The translations under genes were made by a program, and so were the position numbers. Shown here in pieces: positions 23,901 to 36,800 of a stretch of 64,000 nt of DNA. Below the pieces are notes generated by a model. The model was not told the DNA's origin and did not search any database. It was given only the letters and a program-made list of their open reading frames with translations. Each line of letters starts with the position of its first letter. Positions within the stretch are counted from its first letter, which is position 1. The DNA comes from Zerene cesonia (taxonomy: Eukaryota > Arthropoda > Insecta > Lepidoptera > Pieridae), in the NCBI RefSeq assembly GCF_012273895.1, contig NC_052130.1, positions 1 to 64,000 of the forward strand. The letters run 5' to 3'.

Positions 23901-25425
23901 CACATCCTACACTAACAGGCAATTATTATAAGATTGTTTATTGTTTATTACTAATTCATACATCACAATGAATTCAATAATCTAATAGCACACTCACTTC
24001 CCGTACTGATCAGGCACAATAAAGCCAAGTGGCCCTGGTCGGCCTGAGTCCCCAGCCCAGAAGAAGGTGTCATCTCCTGTGCCATCATAGTTAAAGTCTA
24101 CCAACAACAGTGTCCAATCATCCACTGCATACACATCACCAGACACCTAAAAGAAATATTTAATAAACATCAATATAGTTTCAGTTTTAAAAATAAAAAC
24201 CACTTAATTCACTAACTCCATTTTGATTCCTATGATTTGGTTAGCAATATCATCATCAGGTGATAGAACATCATCGTCAAGAGGCAAAAAGATGTATAAC
24301 TCAAATATAAAATATCAACAAATTCTATTTGTAGAAATCATAAGAATGAATGATATTTATTTTATTGGTGGAAGTTAAGCATATTTCATTGTGTAATCAA
24401 TTTAGTTAAATATTGGAGAAATGCTGCTCAACAAATTTGGTACATTTTGAGAAATTAAAAATTAATAAACAATAACATAAATTATTCTTATGATAGCAAA
24501 TAATATATTGCAGCAAGTTGAAAGTAGTTCTTAAAACATAATTAACTAATTTCTTCAGTGGATATTTCTTGGAATCTCAAATGACATTGATGCAGTTCTG
24601 CACTTTAATAAGTCTACATATTATCTTCTTTACTTGACAATTTAAATAATAAGAAATATTTGCATATTAAAGACATTTGATTGATTTTTTTTTATTTCAT
24701 AAACAAAACATTAATACAATATCATAAGTGTAACGACATAACAATTTTCATCGGTGATAAAAGTAGTAGATTACTAGACTATTACCTATTTGTAAATAAC
24801 ATAGCTATGTTGTTGTGAACAAGAAATCCTAAAAGAGCAAACTCTGAGTCACAAAGAAGTTTCTATTATTTTACATTGAGCATTTACAATAAATGAAAGT
24901 AACTAAGTATGATTCATAATGTATATTTAATAATATTTTTAAGAGATTGCTTAAGTATTCAATTATGAATTTTAAAATATTGTATTTATAAGTTTCCTTA
25001 CAACTGAGGAAACCAGTTTCTTTTTTAAGGTCATTTATCATAAGCTGGATTTGCTGTAATCAACTCCAAAATATTATATGTGATTGTTTCCTAAAGTAAT
25101 GCAGCGCGTAGCGCGTTGAAATCTTTTATGAGCGACATACATTACGAGCTTTTAATTTAAGTTTTTTAATACATGCAGGCCTTGGTCATAGATAGAATCA
25201 AATAAGATGTTATTTACCTGGTGGTGATACGAATTGAGTTTTCCTATGTGTTTGCCTTTGTACGGACCTTCATCTTCCTCTTGGGATGAACAATCTGTAA
25301 TATTATTGCAATTATTTAGTTAACGTTGTCACAATATTACAAAAGAGAAAGTATTATAAACTTTTAAAAGTTACTTATTTACCTTGCGTAATGAACACGA
25401 GAAAAATAAAACATATTCTATACAT
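17981..25425 (-). CDS. knk: Knickkopf (DM13-DM13-DOMON, GPI-type tail), complete 13-exon model
   Basis: Exons: 25425-25383, 25294-25218, 24146-23998, 23757-23509, 23036-22746, 22480-22387, 21891-21745, 20488-20362 (or from 20497), 20270-20099, 19769-19565, 19478-19280, 18511-18359, 18117-17981. All phases agree: about 680 residues, the usual Knk length. Signal peptide MYRICFIFLVFITQ; DM13-1 about 25-140 (YHHQVSGDVYAVDDWTLLLV, FFWAGDSGRPGPLGF); DM13-2 about 155-265 (EVYFWMGVG, DWVALWEP); DOMON about 285-430 (LQVSWEVFGNQITIQLAG, GANEYMAFGISGSDSRSQM); a cupredoxin-like C-terminal part (LRRGLAYTFRV, DPHSATLYHPLVL, SEPHGG, TWPDLVYYHSFTH). The tail ALALSSVLALVCMLSAQ suits GPI anchoring. Knk is known to protect and order chitin in the procuticle. 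Exon 8 acceptor is ambiguous by three codons. Confidence 0.92.
18008..18072. repeat. GT/GC dinucleotide tract inside the knk last exon
   Basis: The tract is translated on the minus strand as a His/Ala/Thr run (SHAHTHAHTHALA) between the conserved MGGRIFIVDRHRR segment and the hydrophobic tail. Confidence 0.85.
20540..21350 (-). pseudogene. LINE 3' fragment in a knk intron
   Basis: Minus-strand reading SIPRNYTAAFRGSFTYSATR, CWNNLPPPARNCKTLHSFKY, then QYRKVVLAEFLNQP and stop (to about 21057) is the C-terminus typical of a CR1/Jockey-like ORF2. Upstream RRERASDLNLRISIL lies in a shifted frame. The 3' UTR runs to a (CTTT)n run at 20554-20580. It lies between knk exons 7 and 8. Confidence 0.7.
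23037..23508. other. knk intron 4
   Basis: AT-rich, no embedded feature seen. The donor of exon 4 (gtaact) overlaps a possible stop codon, so read-through would end the protein at once. Confidence 0.6.
24147..25217. other. knk intron 2
   Basis: About 1.07 kb of AT-rich intron without a recognised repeat or gene. Confidence 0.6.
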
Positions 25426-26147
25426 AATAAACAGACACTATTGTATGAAAATAAATTTTAAAATACATTAAATCACTTTAAATCATTTGTATAAGTTTAT
25501 TGTTTAGAAACGCGTTTACTTCCGGTTATTTCACAACTTGACATGTCATTTCGAGTGAGCAGATTCTCAATCATTAATTGGCCGCGTATAGTAGTCGAGG
25601 CACTGGCTTGTGATTGGCTATTTCAAATGTAAAGTGTAAACCGGCCAATCACGGTTACTGCACTTTCACTTTTACTCAAATGTGTCACTGGAAGCAATCT
25701 GAAGGCTGTGTTTTTGGGCTGCCAGCATGACAAGCAGGTGCTACAGTAGAAAATAGTAGATTTTGTTGTTGATGTACACATATAATTTTACTTCTGATTT
25801 GTAATTAACATAAAGCTACTATTATATTTAATGGATTTTTTGTAGGTTGCAAAAATAAGTAAAATTCTTATAAAGTATAGTGATTAGTAAGTGAAGTCTA
25901 GTGTCCCCTAGTGGGGTATGGGGCAGATGATGTACATCGATTTTCTTTATAGACAAGCAGGTGATTAGGCTACTCTGTCTTGCCAGACCGAGACATTGGG
26001 CGTCCTCACCGCTAATCGAATCCAGGACCCATCGGTTGTTCACTTACGCGTTAACCATTGTACTAAGTAGGCGATCATAGTGGTTGGTCACAGTGATTAT
26101 TTATTTTAATTATGTTATAAACAAAAAGTGGCACGGCAAAGAGCATT

Positions 26148-26470
26148 GTGGTAGTCGAGCATGCTTCGGCACGAATTGGGCCAGCTCGCACCGGGGAAGT
26201 ACCACACCCCCACAGAAAACCGGCGTGAAATAGTGGCATGCCACTGTGTTTCGTACGGTGAGTGGGGGAGCCGGAGGCCCGTTTCCTTTTCCTCACCCAT
26301 CCCAGTCCATTCCTCCTTTCCAGTCTTTAATCCTTTCCTATTCCCTTACCTCATTAAAACGAACAGCACATTCGTAGAGGCACTACCTTTGCGAATGTTC
26401 ATGGGCGGCGGTGATCACTCACCATCAGGCGAACCACCAGCTCAGTAGCCCGCTATGACATAAAAAAAAG
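26148..26470 (+). mobile_element. SINE-like repeat, family A, best-preserved copy
   Basis: Runs from 'tagtcgagcatgcttcggca' through 'gaagtaccacacccccacag', 'ggtgagtgggggagccggag', a pyrimidine-rich middle, 'tgttcatgggcggcggtgat', 'gcgaaccaccagctcagtag' to 'gctatgacataaaaaaaa'. I use it as the reference for the family in this window. Confidence 0.75.
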
Positions 26471-27239
26471 TGAATTTAATTTATTTATATCAATTAGGAG
26501 TTTAGAAAAAAAAAAATTAGAAATAACACAAAAGTAATACGATTATTACTATAATTTTTGTTCGTATTAATTTGTATATCAATATTAATAACTGAGAAAA
26601 AATGTCTAATTTAATTTACAGTTACTGACTTCGTGCATAGTTTGCAAACTTTAAATATAAATCTTAACACGCACATACAATGTTTCGAAGGATATAAATA
26701 AAGGAACCGAAGATTTCAGGGACAATATTATGTACATTTACAAGTTTGTGATTGAAATGTAGCAAGCGGAGGTAATTCTATTTGGCTAAGTCCAAAACGT
26801 TAGGCGATGAAATATTCATTTCATAATGTTTTCGATAAAGTTGAAAAATTTTATGGTTTCCAAGCGATAGTTATAATAATAATAAAATATTAAAAATTAT
26901 AAAGAGCTTTGTTGTTAAACTTATTAGTTGAGTAAATCAATAAATCAATCATCGAATACTAAAACGATGCGCCGAAGCGGAATTGGCAATGTCGGAATTG
27001 AAATATGTTACGTTTAATTTGGGGATGACGCGAATACGCAAAAAAGACCCTAAGGTTGCTTCTTAAGATTGAATACACTTAGAATTCTACTTAATTTTCT
27101 CTTTCAAATTAATAGTGATGTTGATAGGAGAATAAACCTCGAAAAACTAAAAAAAAAGCAATATAGTGTAGATAAATAGTGTAGCGTCATTACATCTATA
27201 TCTTTTGGTTGTAATATTATTGTATTACGCTTAGATGCT

Positions 27240-27437
27240 CGTCCCGGCCGGATATCAAGATTCCTGTTTTATCCCAAGGGAGCATTTTTAGCATAGTCGG
27301 GATAAAAAGTATGCTATCACCCAAGTCAGCTCATACTCTATACCAAATTTCATCAAAATCCGTTGAGTAGTTTCAGTGTAATTGACGGACAAACATCCAA
27401 ACAAACAAACTTTAACATTTATAATATTGGTGTGATT
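27240..27437 (-). mobile_element. Helitron-like element, diverged
   Basis: Minus strand begins with a 'tcacaccaatattataaatg' type 5' end and holds 'gtttgtttgtttggatgttt', 'ctactcaacggattttgatg' and a G/C-rich 3' end (ccggccgggac). A clear CTAG end is not preserved. Confidence 0.5.
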
Positions 27438-27465
27438 TTTCGGGATACCTACCGTATATAATGTA

Positions 27466-27627
27466 CTAGCGGTCTGCCCCGGCTTCGCCCGTGGTACATA
27501 TATAGCCTATAGCCTTCCTCAATAAATGGGCTATGTAACACTGAAGGAACTTTTCAAATCAGACCACTAGTTCCTGAGATTAGTGCGTTCAAACAAACAA
27601 ACAAATTGTTATAATATTAGTATAGAT
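27466..27627 (-). mobile_element. Lep1-type Helitron
   Basis: Minus strand begins TCTATACTAATATTATAACA, continues with repeated GTTT, 'gaacgcactaatctcagg' and 'gggcgaagccgggg', and ends in a CTAGT. This matches the Lep1 Helitron type as I remember it. It lies about 200 bp before the Skeletor start codon. Confidence 0.7.
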
Positions 27628-27639
27628 GTTGTACAGCTA

Positions 27640-27790
27640 CTGCTGGTGCAGCGCGTGGCAGCGAGCGGCAGCTGCAGCGGCCCGCGGAGGAGTTGCGGCG
27701 CGCGCCCGCAACTCGCGAGTCGCAGGCGCAGACCGCAGAGCGCAGTCGCTACTCGGGTCCAAGCTTGCGCGGCCGCTCTAGACGCAGCGC
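27640..27790 (+). promoter_or_regulatory. GC-rich block at Skeletor 5' end, with polylinker-like sites
   Basis: The block is rich in CpG in an AT-rich neighbourhood and likely holds the transcription start or 5' UTR of Skeletor. Within it AAGCTT (27761-27766), GCGGCCGC (27769-27776) and TCTAGA (27777-27782) lie within 22 bases. Confidence 0.4.
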
Positions 27791-27831
27791 AGTGAATTTA
27801 TTTATTTATTTAGTGATATAAGCTCGCTGTA

Positions 27832-30800
27832 ATGATTCTTGCGGCGACGCTTACGCTGCTGTTAGCTGTTGGTGAGTCTACAAATACGCCCGTATATACA
27901 TTTTATTTTTATGAAAATATGGATTTAAACTGAATTATTTTCTGAGTTATACAGTTCTGCTAAATATTTGTTGTTTCAATGTATCCAATTTCTGTTTAGT
28001 TTTTTAATGTTACTTATAAATGTAACAAAAAATACCAATTGTCTCCGAATAGTTTTTGTTTAAATAGCTTTTTGCTGGAAACTCTACCAATTCTATTCAA
28101 AAAATAGAATTTAACGATTGCAACCTCATTATAAGACTAATACTGTAACAGATAAATTGTGAATCAGATATTGTACGGAATAATATTTGGAGGATATAAT
28201 ACCGCTGCTAAACAGTAAATATACCGTAAATGTGATGTTTTTCTCAAATGTTAACACACTCGGCACGTAAAACTTTCTTGTGAGTTAGACACGCGAGCCT
28301 CGTGATATTAACCTGGATATACGCAATCCTCTGGTCCGTTTGAACAGTTACATCGAAAGTTGACCCGTTGCCCTCCAAATTGTAATCTCGTTCACACGAT
28401 AGAACCATTCCATGGACGAAGGTTAAAGAGGAGTGGAAAATCTATTAAATCTGTCTCTGACTGTGTTAGGGAAGCTGCGCTGGTAATGGCAATAACGCTC
28501 CTCATAATAATATAATTTTAGATAACAAATCTTTGGTATATCAAAAACTTTGGTCTATACTCTATGAAATGTCCTCAGTTATAATCACGTTGCCGAACTC
28601 TCAATCCAAACTGAAAAACTTTATGTTGGACTGTTATATCTTTTGTTGAACTTCTATAACGTATAGCTGACTGTCACTTTGTTACTCACGTTGAGTCTCT
28701 ATGCAGTTTACAAACTTAGCATATAACTTTCCTTAAAAACCGTGCGGCCTATTTTTTTCGTTTTTTGTCGTTAGCATTATTTTTATTTAATTTTCCTCTT
28801 TATGAATTTCATATATTACGTAGCAATGCATTAAGTGGGATTCACAATTATAATAATCTTGTGAAGTATAATAAATGAGGCTCGATGTTTACTTATCCGT
28901 CATAAAATATTGTGTTTTCGTTAATTAGGGAAACAGCACTGCATGTTATTCCTCTGATAACTAGGTTATGCTCGCGACTTCGACCTCCAAAATAGGCTCT
29001 ATCTACCAGCGAAAGTCCAGTAAAAATAGTTTAGAATATATCTATAAATCACATAAAATAATATTTTTAAATAGATTTTTTTTTGAGAAAAGAAATCGTT
29101 GCAGATTATTTTTGCAGAAGGAGAACAAAGTTTAAGAGTATTAACAGCAAATTTTATAAATTAGTAGTAACCTCCTGTGGACAGCCAATTATGATATGAA
29201 AGTATTGTTGAAGCATGCAATAACCTAACTTACATTTATTTAACTTTTTATCTATCTACGAATTTCTTGAAAAACCTTATTATCGACTTCCGATTTTCCC
29301 TAACAACAATTATTCTTTTTGTTTAATATTATTGATGATTTATTCTGTTTTTATTATCGTTATGAATATGTATTACCGGTTTTGTTTCAATTTATTATAT
29401 TTATTTTCGGAAGCCCAATCAATCAATAAAATAAAGCTGAATTTACGCGGTTAGTCTGTTAAAAATATTTTTAATTTTGTATTAAAAAAATCAAAAACTA
29501 GTCCGAAGGAGTCGGTTACATACTAACATACAGGTAAAGCTAACAAAGCGTGTTTTGTTTGCATGTTAACTAAATTTCTAGAGCGTTATTGTAATATATA
29601 AAATGAAAAATGTTTCATTCTTAGTCTAATTTTTATACAAGACAACAATCATGTGTCTACTGTTGAGTTTTGTTGCGAAGGCTTTAGAGGTCAATAAACA
29701 GTTATAAACGTAAATAGATTTGACCTACAATATAAATACAACGAAATCATTGCAATTTAACCAGAATAATAAAAAATGAGTATGCGTTAATTTAAATAAA
29801 CGCTAATGATGGTTCTCAGCACTAGTAGTAGATGAGTGACGTGCGTGGAGTGAAAGCTTTTCATCGAACATTGTTTTTAATAACAACCATGGGTTACTTT
29901 CACGAATAAATCGGTGTAGTTTGTTATTTGTATAGTGAAAAGATGAAATTTATCAAATGACCTGATATATCATCATCACTATATAGTATAAAAAAAAGCC
30001 GCTTTCTCGGTCCTTATGCTTTGAATGATTAAATCTTTAAAACTGCGCAACGGACTTTGATGTTTTTTTTAATAGACAGAGTGATTCAAGAGGAATGTTT
30101 TTATGTATAATAATATCTTTTAAACTGCTTCGAATTAACGTACTTGCAAAGTCGCGGGCAAAAGCTAGTTTAGTATAAAACACATAATTGAATCAATTCG
30201 TAGAGTGCTTTAGAATTTATAAGTGGGGATTTATCAATACAAATTATTCTATTAATTTTTTATTTATTTTCAATTATAATTAATTCTTCACTTTTAAGGA
30301 AATTGGTTCTTGCCCACTAAACTAAATTAGAAAAATGTCATAGTCGAAGTGGGAATTTTTATGCATCGGAGAAGCTACGATACCTCCACACAATTATGTA
30401 GTCGGCGTTAATTAGTAGCATGTAAGTGCTACTTCGTGTTGTACGACGGGTTGGGAAACCAGAGACTTGTATCCTTTCCTCACTGTTCCTTTCCCATTCC
30501 CTTATTACCGTCAGCAATCCCTTACTTATCTTTTACCCTTAACAATCTGGCAACGCATTTCCAGAGCTCTACAAATGTTCAAGTGATAGCTCCTATCAGC
30601 CGATCTCTTATCATCAGACAAACTACCTGCTCGATTACCCGCTATGATATAAAAAATACGAAGTGAATATATTTATTACAATATAAAACATATCATACAA
30701 CAAACATGAAAGCTAGTCGACCTCCAGTCGGAAACCATAATATAATTCACTGCAATATAGTATATAGTATCTTATTTATTATGCTCTAGCCTGGACTTGG

Positions 30801-33800
30801 TATGTTTTGCTACTCGAAGATTACATTAATAAGAAGGTTATGTGCCAGCAAGTTTCAAGGGAGTGCTTTATTAATTTGTCTGAGTGCTTAACCTATGCAA
30901 GTTTTGTTTGGTCGTGCGGGGCATAGTGGCATCTATTTTACGTTAAGATGGGAGCACATTTATTCCTATTTTACGGGATAATTTCGAATGCGTATCTATG
31001 AAATTGTTTTCGTTCAAAGCGCCGTATATCTGATTTGATAGTAATGTTCGTAAATATATTGACTGCAACACTTGAATAACCATCGTTTTCTATTTTGATT
31101 AGGATTTGAAGATTTTCCTGTACGTCATTTGCAGTAGTTTTGGTTTAGTTAACCGATTTTGATATACCTTTGTACTAACAATTAAAAATAGACAATTGGC
31201 ATAATCTTAAGCGTGATGGGTTACTTCTCTTTCATATAATTCTTAGTGTATGAACACTTCAGATAGCCCTTAAGCACCAGGGATACAAGAACATAATACA
31301 GTTATCGGTTATATAATTCCCAGAGGCGCCATCGCCCCAGGCAGCCCCAGTGCCCAGACTGCACTTTGACATTAAGCTATTGGAAGCCGTTTTCACGAGT
31401 TGCCCAACTACCTCGGTTACGTTTTCGTTAGGTGAGATGAAAGTCACTTGCAATTACTGTTAATACAACACGTTAGAAAGCAGTAAAAATCAATTGTAGC
31501 CGACGGGGATAAATACCTCTAATTAAATCTGTTAACTAACATTCTATAATATTTATAATTCTTATATAATTTCGCGTTCGCTTCAATTTCTCTAACATTG
31601 ATTTTTTAAAAGTTTATTTATTTAACTTATTAATAAGATTGTACAAGCAAGAATTATAATAAAGATGCAAAAGAAAGTGTACAATTTTAATCATAAAAAA
31701 CAAACCGGGACATTGTAATATTGCTGCTTGCTGTAACTTAGTCATCATTCACCCCAAATATATGTATCTATTATTATTGCTATCCATCTAATATTTTAGT
31801 TCGTATAGCGCCGTACATTCCGATCATTTACTAACTGTGGGCATTTTATTAGCCACTAATAAAATACGCAAACATTGTATTATTTACCGAGGAATGTTTG
31901 TTAAACGATTCTTAGCAACTGTTTAGATATCTCTGCTGTGTTTGTCCACAAACAGCATTGTGTGAGCTGCAACATTAAAAATAAAGACAATACGAATAGA
32001 ATTAGATGCGACTGAGCAGCGAGCATATTTCACATTTTATGTTTTGTGTAAATGTCAGCGTATGCTAATCATAACGATATCAGGGTCTATGTCATAAGCT
32101 TACAGAAATATTTTAGCTTGTTAAGTAGTCAATTGTCTTGATTATATTTTAACAAAGACTGCGAGGGATTTAGTTTTCTCTTTGTGTTTTCACATGTTCT
32201 TTTTACTGATATTCTTTGTACTATTCTTCGGCTTCTCAATTCGTAACAGTTTCTTTTCAATGTTTTTCAACGTACAGGTTCGGTCAGGATTTCGACCGAT
32301 TTATGAAGCTTTTTTGTTCTCGTTTGGAAAAATACGATGGTCCTTCTGGTGGTAGCTTACCTGAGGACGACTGTATCTGAGGTAGGTTGTGGGGACTAAA
32401 TAGAGGTTATTTAGGTCGAAGAGGAAACGTAACATTTAGAACGCAAATATGTACATAATATCACGTTCAGAACCCGCTGCATCCCTTGGCGTGGCCCACG
32501 ACGCCGGCGCCAACATTACTCGCTGGGCACTTTTTGTTCGTCTCTCGTTCGAACCAGTCTCGACGGGCACATTTCACAAGCGAACGCTTTTGGCAACACC
32601 TCCCCTCGCCCCCTCGCCCCCCCCTCATCTCGCCCCTCAACTCCCTCTCCACTCACACCTCGCTATATTGAGGTTAATCGCGTTTACGAGATTCAACCAT
32701 TAACCCTATTTTGTGCATTTTAATGATAAACCAATAATTTTACAGCGACTATTGGTATTTGGCGCCGGTGTATAACTGCGGATAAATGGGATTGTTTTAA
32801 TGGTTCGGTGGGGAACTATAATAGAGCCGCTTAACGCCAGTGTCGAGTGCATAGTTTGTACTCTCCATTAGATATGATTGATGTGTGATATATAATAACG
32901 GATTATCTATAAACCACTTTAAGGTTTGTCGTTCTTTTCCGAACATGGCATATTTGTATTGTAAATATTAATTGACCTAAGTTAAGAAATCCCCAGTTAC
33001 TCCAAGTGACAATAGCGAACGTCATCGATGTGACGTGTTGGGTCTTATGTGGAAATCATAAAACACAAATCATCAAATACACTCGAACTAAAAATAGAAA
33101 TAGAAATCTCGCAACGCTTTGATGGCTTCCGTACTTAGCGCTACGTTTGATTATAACTTGATCCACAATTTTATAATCGTAATATCTCAATCTAGTACTG
33201 TATGTGTATTCTATTCTCCTAGAAAACTATTACAGACAACTGTCAGTGCATAAGTTCAGAGCTACTACCATAGATATAAGAAACTTGGAGAAACTTTTAA
33301 CTGTACAACGAGTTATATTCGAGTGTAGTAATATTAAATAGCAGCGAAGAATGTCGTGACACCACTCGACGACATAACGACGTAGCGAGATGATATCACA
33401 GTCGAATTATCAGATAGATCAAGTTAACGGTTACACGCGTCGTGCGAGCCGCGTCGCCACCCGACCGAGACGATCGCGGTTCACACTGTGTCGGTACGAT
33501 ATTCTATCGTGTGTTGCATAACCTAAAAAGCTAGTGTGTCGTGTACACTTAATGCTTCTCGACTATGACAAATGATTGTAATTTTGCACGACGGTGCCGC
33601 AGGTTGAGCATTAAGCTCTGCTTAGCTCCGGCTAAACGGTGTGAAATGTCAGGAAATCAATTTCAAGTTTCTAAAATTAACAGTAACGATAAAAATAACA
33701 GTGAAACATTTCATCTGGTACTCAATAAAATTAATTATTACTATTACCTAATATAATTGATATAATTATAATAAGGACATACTACTAAGGAAATATTACT

Positions 33801-36800
33801 AGATATTGATTTAGACTACCTATAAAGTTATCGTCCCGTTAATCTTTTAACGATACTTGATAAGATGCATCGAGAGCGTTATTCGGTCGCATTCTGTCGG
33901 CGAATAATATTGTTATCCATTGCTGGTCGACACGCGTAGACTCTGCACCTGTATACGTCTGCGCAAGCAATGTATTAGACCAGTACAGTTTAGTAGGTCA
34001 CAAGGCAACGGTACCCGGACCGGTCCTCTCAATATTCAAACTATGCAATTTTCTGCAAACTATTGAAGCGAAACGATAATATTATATCACTGATATTATT
34101 CGATATAATATTTGAATCACTTTGTCGCTTCCGATGTTATTGGTATTTCAGTTTGCTTATTGTTTATTTATAACATTATACGCGGATGTTTCATATTTAG
34201 TGCAAAAAACAGTGAATTAATTATTAATATTATCTGAGTAGTGTGTTGCCTTTAGAACACGTTTGACGTGTTGATTCATAAGTCATATTGAATGAAACAC
34301 CTTTGAATACACAATGTTTGTTTTGGTTTGAGTTTTAAAATATTGTTTATAAAAATGATTTAAAACCCGATATGCATACGCATCCAACACAATAAAATGG
34401 GCACAAAATGGCTGCAATCATTTCTGAAAAAAATATAAGTCGCCCAGCTCTCACCTTCCACTTTATGTAAATGTTAATTATTATTAATCGGTGAAATTAG
34501 GCTTTTCGCTATTTAATTTGATTTATAATTATTTATGAAATTACAATATTCATATTGGTAAATATTAATATTCACCTGTAATGTTGTTAATTAATTACTC
34601 ACTAATTACTGATTACTGCGTAATAGGAAATGTACATTGTATCTACATATGCTATGATTTCTCGTGATGGTATGTATATAATTACAAGTATACTTATTAC
34701 AAAGCTTTTAGTAAATTATGTGTTTAAAATCTTATGAGATCGATAATTTTCATTTATTGGTTTACTGCATTCTATTAATACTAGCATATTTGGCTCATGC
34801 GTTCAAAGTAGGTGTTATTGTGCCACGGAATTATAATGATCTGAACATTTGTACAAAACTATCAATGCAAAGTTATTTGCATCATAATCTTTCACATCTT
34901 TTAGCAGTTCAATTATCTATACTAATATTATAAAGCTGAAGAGTCTGTTGTTTATTTGTTTGAACCCACTAATATCAGGAACCACTGGTTTGTTGCTCTT
35001 TCACGCAAAGACTACTGAACCGATTGCAATGAAATTTGAAACGTAGATAGCTGAACAACTGGATAACATATAGACAACCTTTTATTCCGATATTCTTATG
35101 GGATACGGATTTATGCGTGTGAAACCGCGAGGCGCAGCTAGTTTTTCATAATGTCATTAATGAATTAAATTATTTCATCGTATCTTTATTTATTTACATA
35201 TATTTAACAATGGTTGTTGTTTGGTTCTTTATAAATACGAAGTAACAATGCGCGGCGGTCTATTGTCGGTGGTAGCGGACGGTCGAAGGTTGGCTGCAAA
35301 TCTTTGTTTTGTTTGCAAACGATTCCGTAAGGTTAACTAGTTTTTTGAAGCCCTCATATAGTTGGCTAATAATGTGAGTCGTCAGTAATTCCGGCCTTTG
35401 CCAAAACTCTAAATAATTTGCAACCGTTAACGATATATAAAACTGGCTTTAACTGAATGCGATTGTGTAACTGATGCGAGAATCAAGCCTATCCGCTCAT
35501 CGATTCTTAGTAAATTAAATTCAAATCAAAATATAAGGCTCTTAGAAACACTAACGCTTAACCTGTTCTAGGTTTTCCTAATTATTTATGTAGTTTGTCC
35601 ATAAGCAGATGAAGATGACATTCTATGTGTTTTATTCATAATTGTGATTATTTATTCTATTAGCCTCACTATTTATAAAAAATGTGTAAGTTTGTTTATT
35701 TGTTTGTGTTTCATGGAGCGATTCTTTGATAATAGGATTTCAGTGTCTGGAGTTGGGAGGCTAAGGAGTGTACATAGGCTAGTTTTGACCGCAGTGTATC
35801 ATCTTATTTCCTTTCACTCCGCAGGCAAAGCCGCGGGGAGGAAATTAGAATTATTTATAAAAGTATTGCAATCGTCTTATAGCAAACATCAATGTGAAAA
35901 TCTGTGTTTAAAGACAAGCGTCACTAGTACACTATAGCGCCTTGTCTTATAACTTAGTTTCCGAGACACTTTTCAATCGCATTTTTCAATTCTCAGCGAC
36001 TCGTTCCCTTTAATGTCTTTTAAACGACATCGACTTTATTGTAAGTTAGTGTCGACAATGAAATATTACGTGGAGTTCGTCCTCGTAATATTTTATTTTA
36101 TTTTATTTTTGCATTACGAAATGATTGCTTCTTTACAACACCCACGTTTAACATACGCTTGATTGCGTGGATGTAATGCAATTGGTGCGACTGTGTTAGA
36201 AGCTAAAAAAATAGATATAGTTTCTGAGTGTTATTGCACCCTTTAGGATAGTTATTGAATCACCTACAGATTGGCCATATAGCCTGTAGGATAGGCATTA
36301 AGTGCAATAAGATATATTATTATAGGTGAGCTCTAGATATAGTAGTAAACCCGATAGTTTGATTTTTTTCGTCTATAACACGGTTTATACATATTATACT
36401 TACAATAACACTTTAAGCAAGCTCATAGCTATATTTTCAGCATTGGTTCAGTTCGCCCTTCATACCTTATGTTTTTATTTATATTGCATAGAGTTTACAG
36501 TTCACAGTTGAATGTATTCTATTATAAAATCAAGCAATATCTAGGTCGAGAAAAACTTTAAAAACATTTAAAGCTGTAATCGTAAATTCGTTTATCGCCA
36601 TTAGCGCTTCATAATTATAAAAATTTATGAATATTTTGGCACGTAGAGCTAATATTACGTCTTCTGATTACTTTGGTAATTATATTTTTCCTAAATTCGT
36701 TGAGTATGAAACATCGTAGGTTATAAGATGAACTCATTATTTTATTTTTTGTTGGCCAAATTACCTTACGCTGTAATATTCAACATCTTTTTATATAGAT

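Larger units (their letters stand above)
25426..27831. promoter_or_regulatory. Divergent knk-Skeletor intergenic region
   Basis: About 2.4 kb between the two start codons on opposite strands, so both 5' UTRs and promoters must lie here unless unseen leader exons exist elsewhere. It contains a SINE-like copy (26148-26470), two Helitron-like copies (27240-27437, 27466-27627) and a GC-rich block (about 27640-27790) next to Skeletor. No TATA box or initiator can be assigned with confidence. Confidence 0.55.

Noticed and set aside
35644..35937. 97-codon frame in Skeletor intron 1
   Set aside because: Hydrophobic AT-driven composition, no family resemblance.
36260..36296. Small inverted repeat (cctacag ... 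ctgtagg)
   Set aside because: Seven-base arms are expected by chance in 64 kb.
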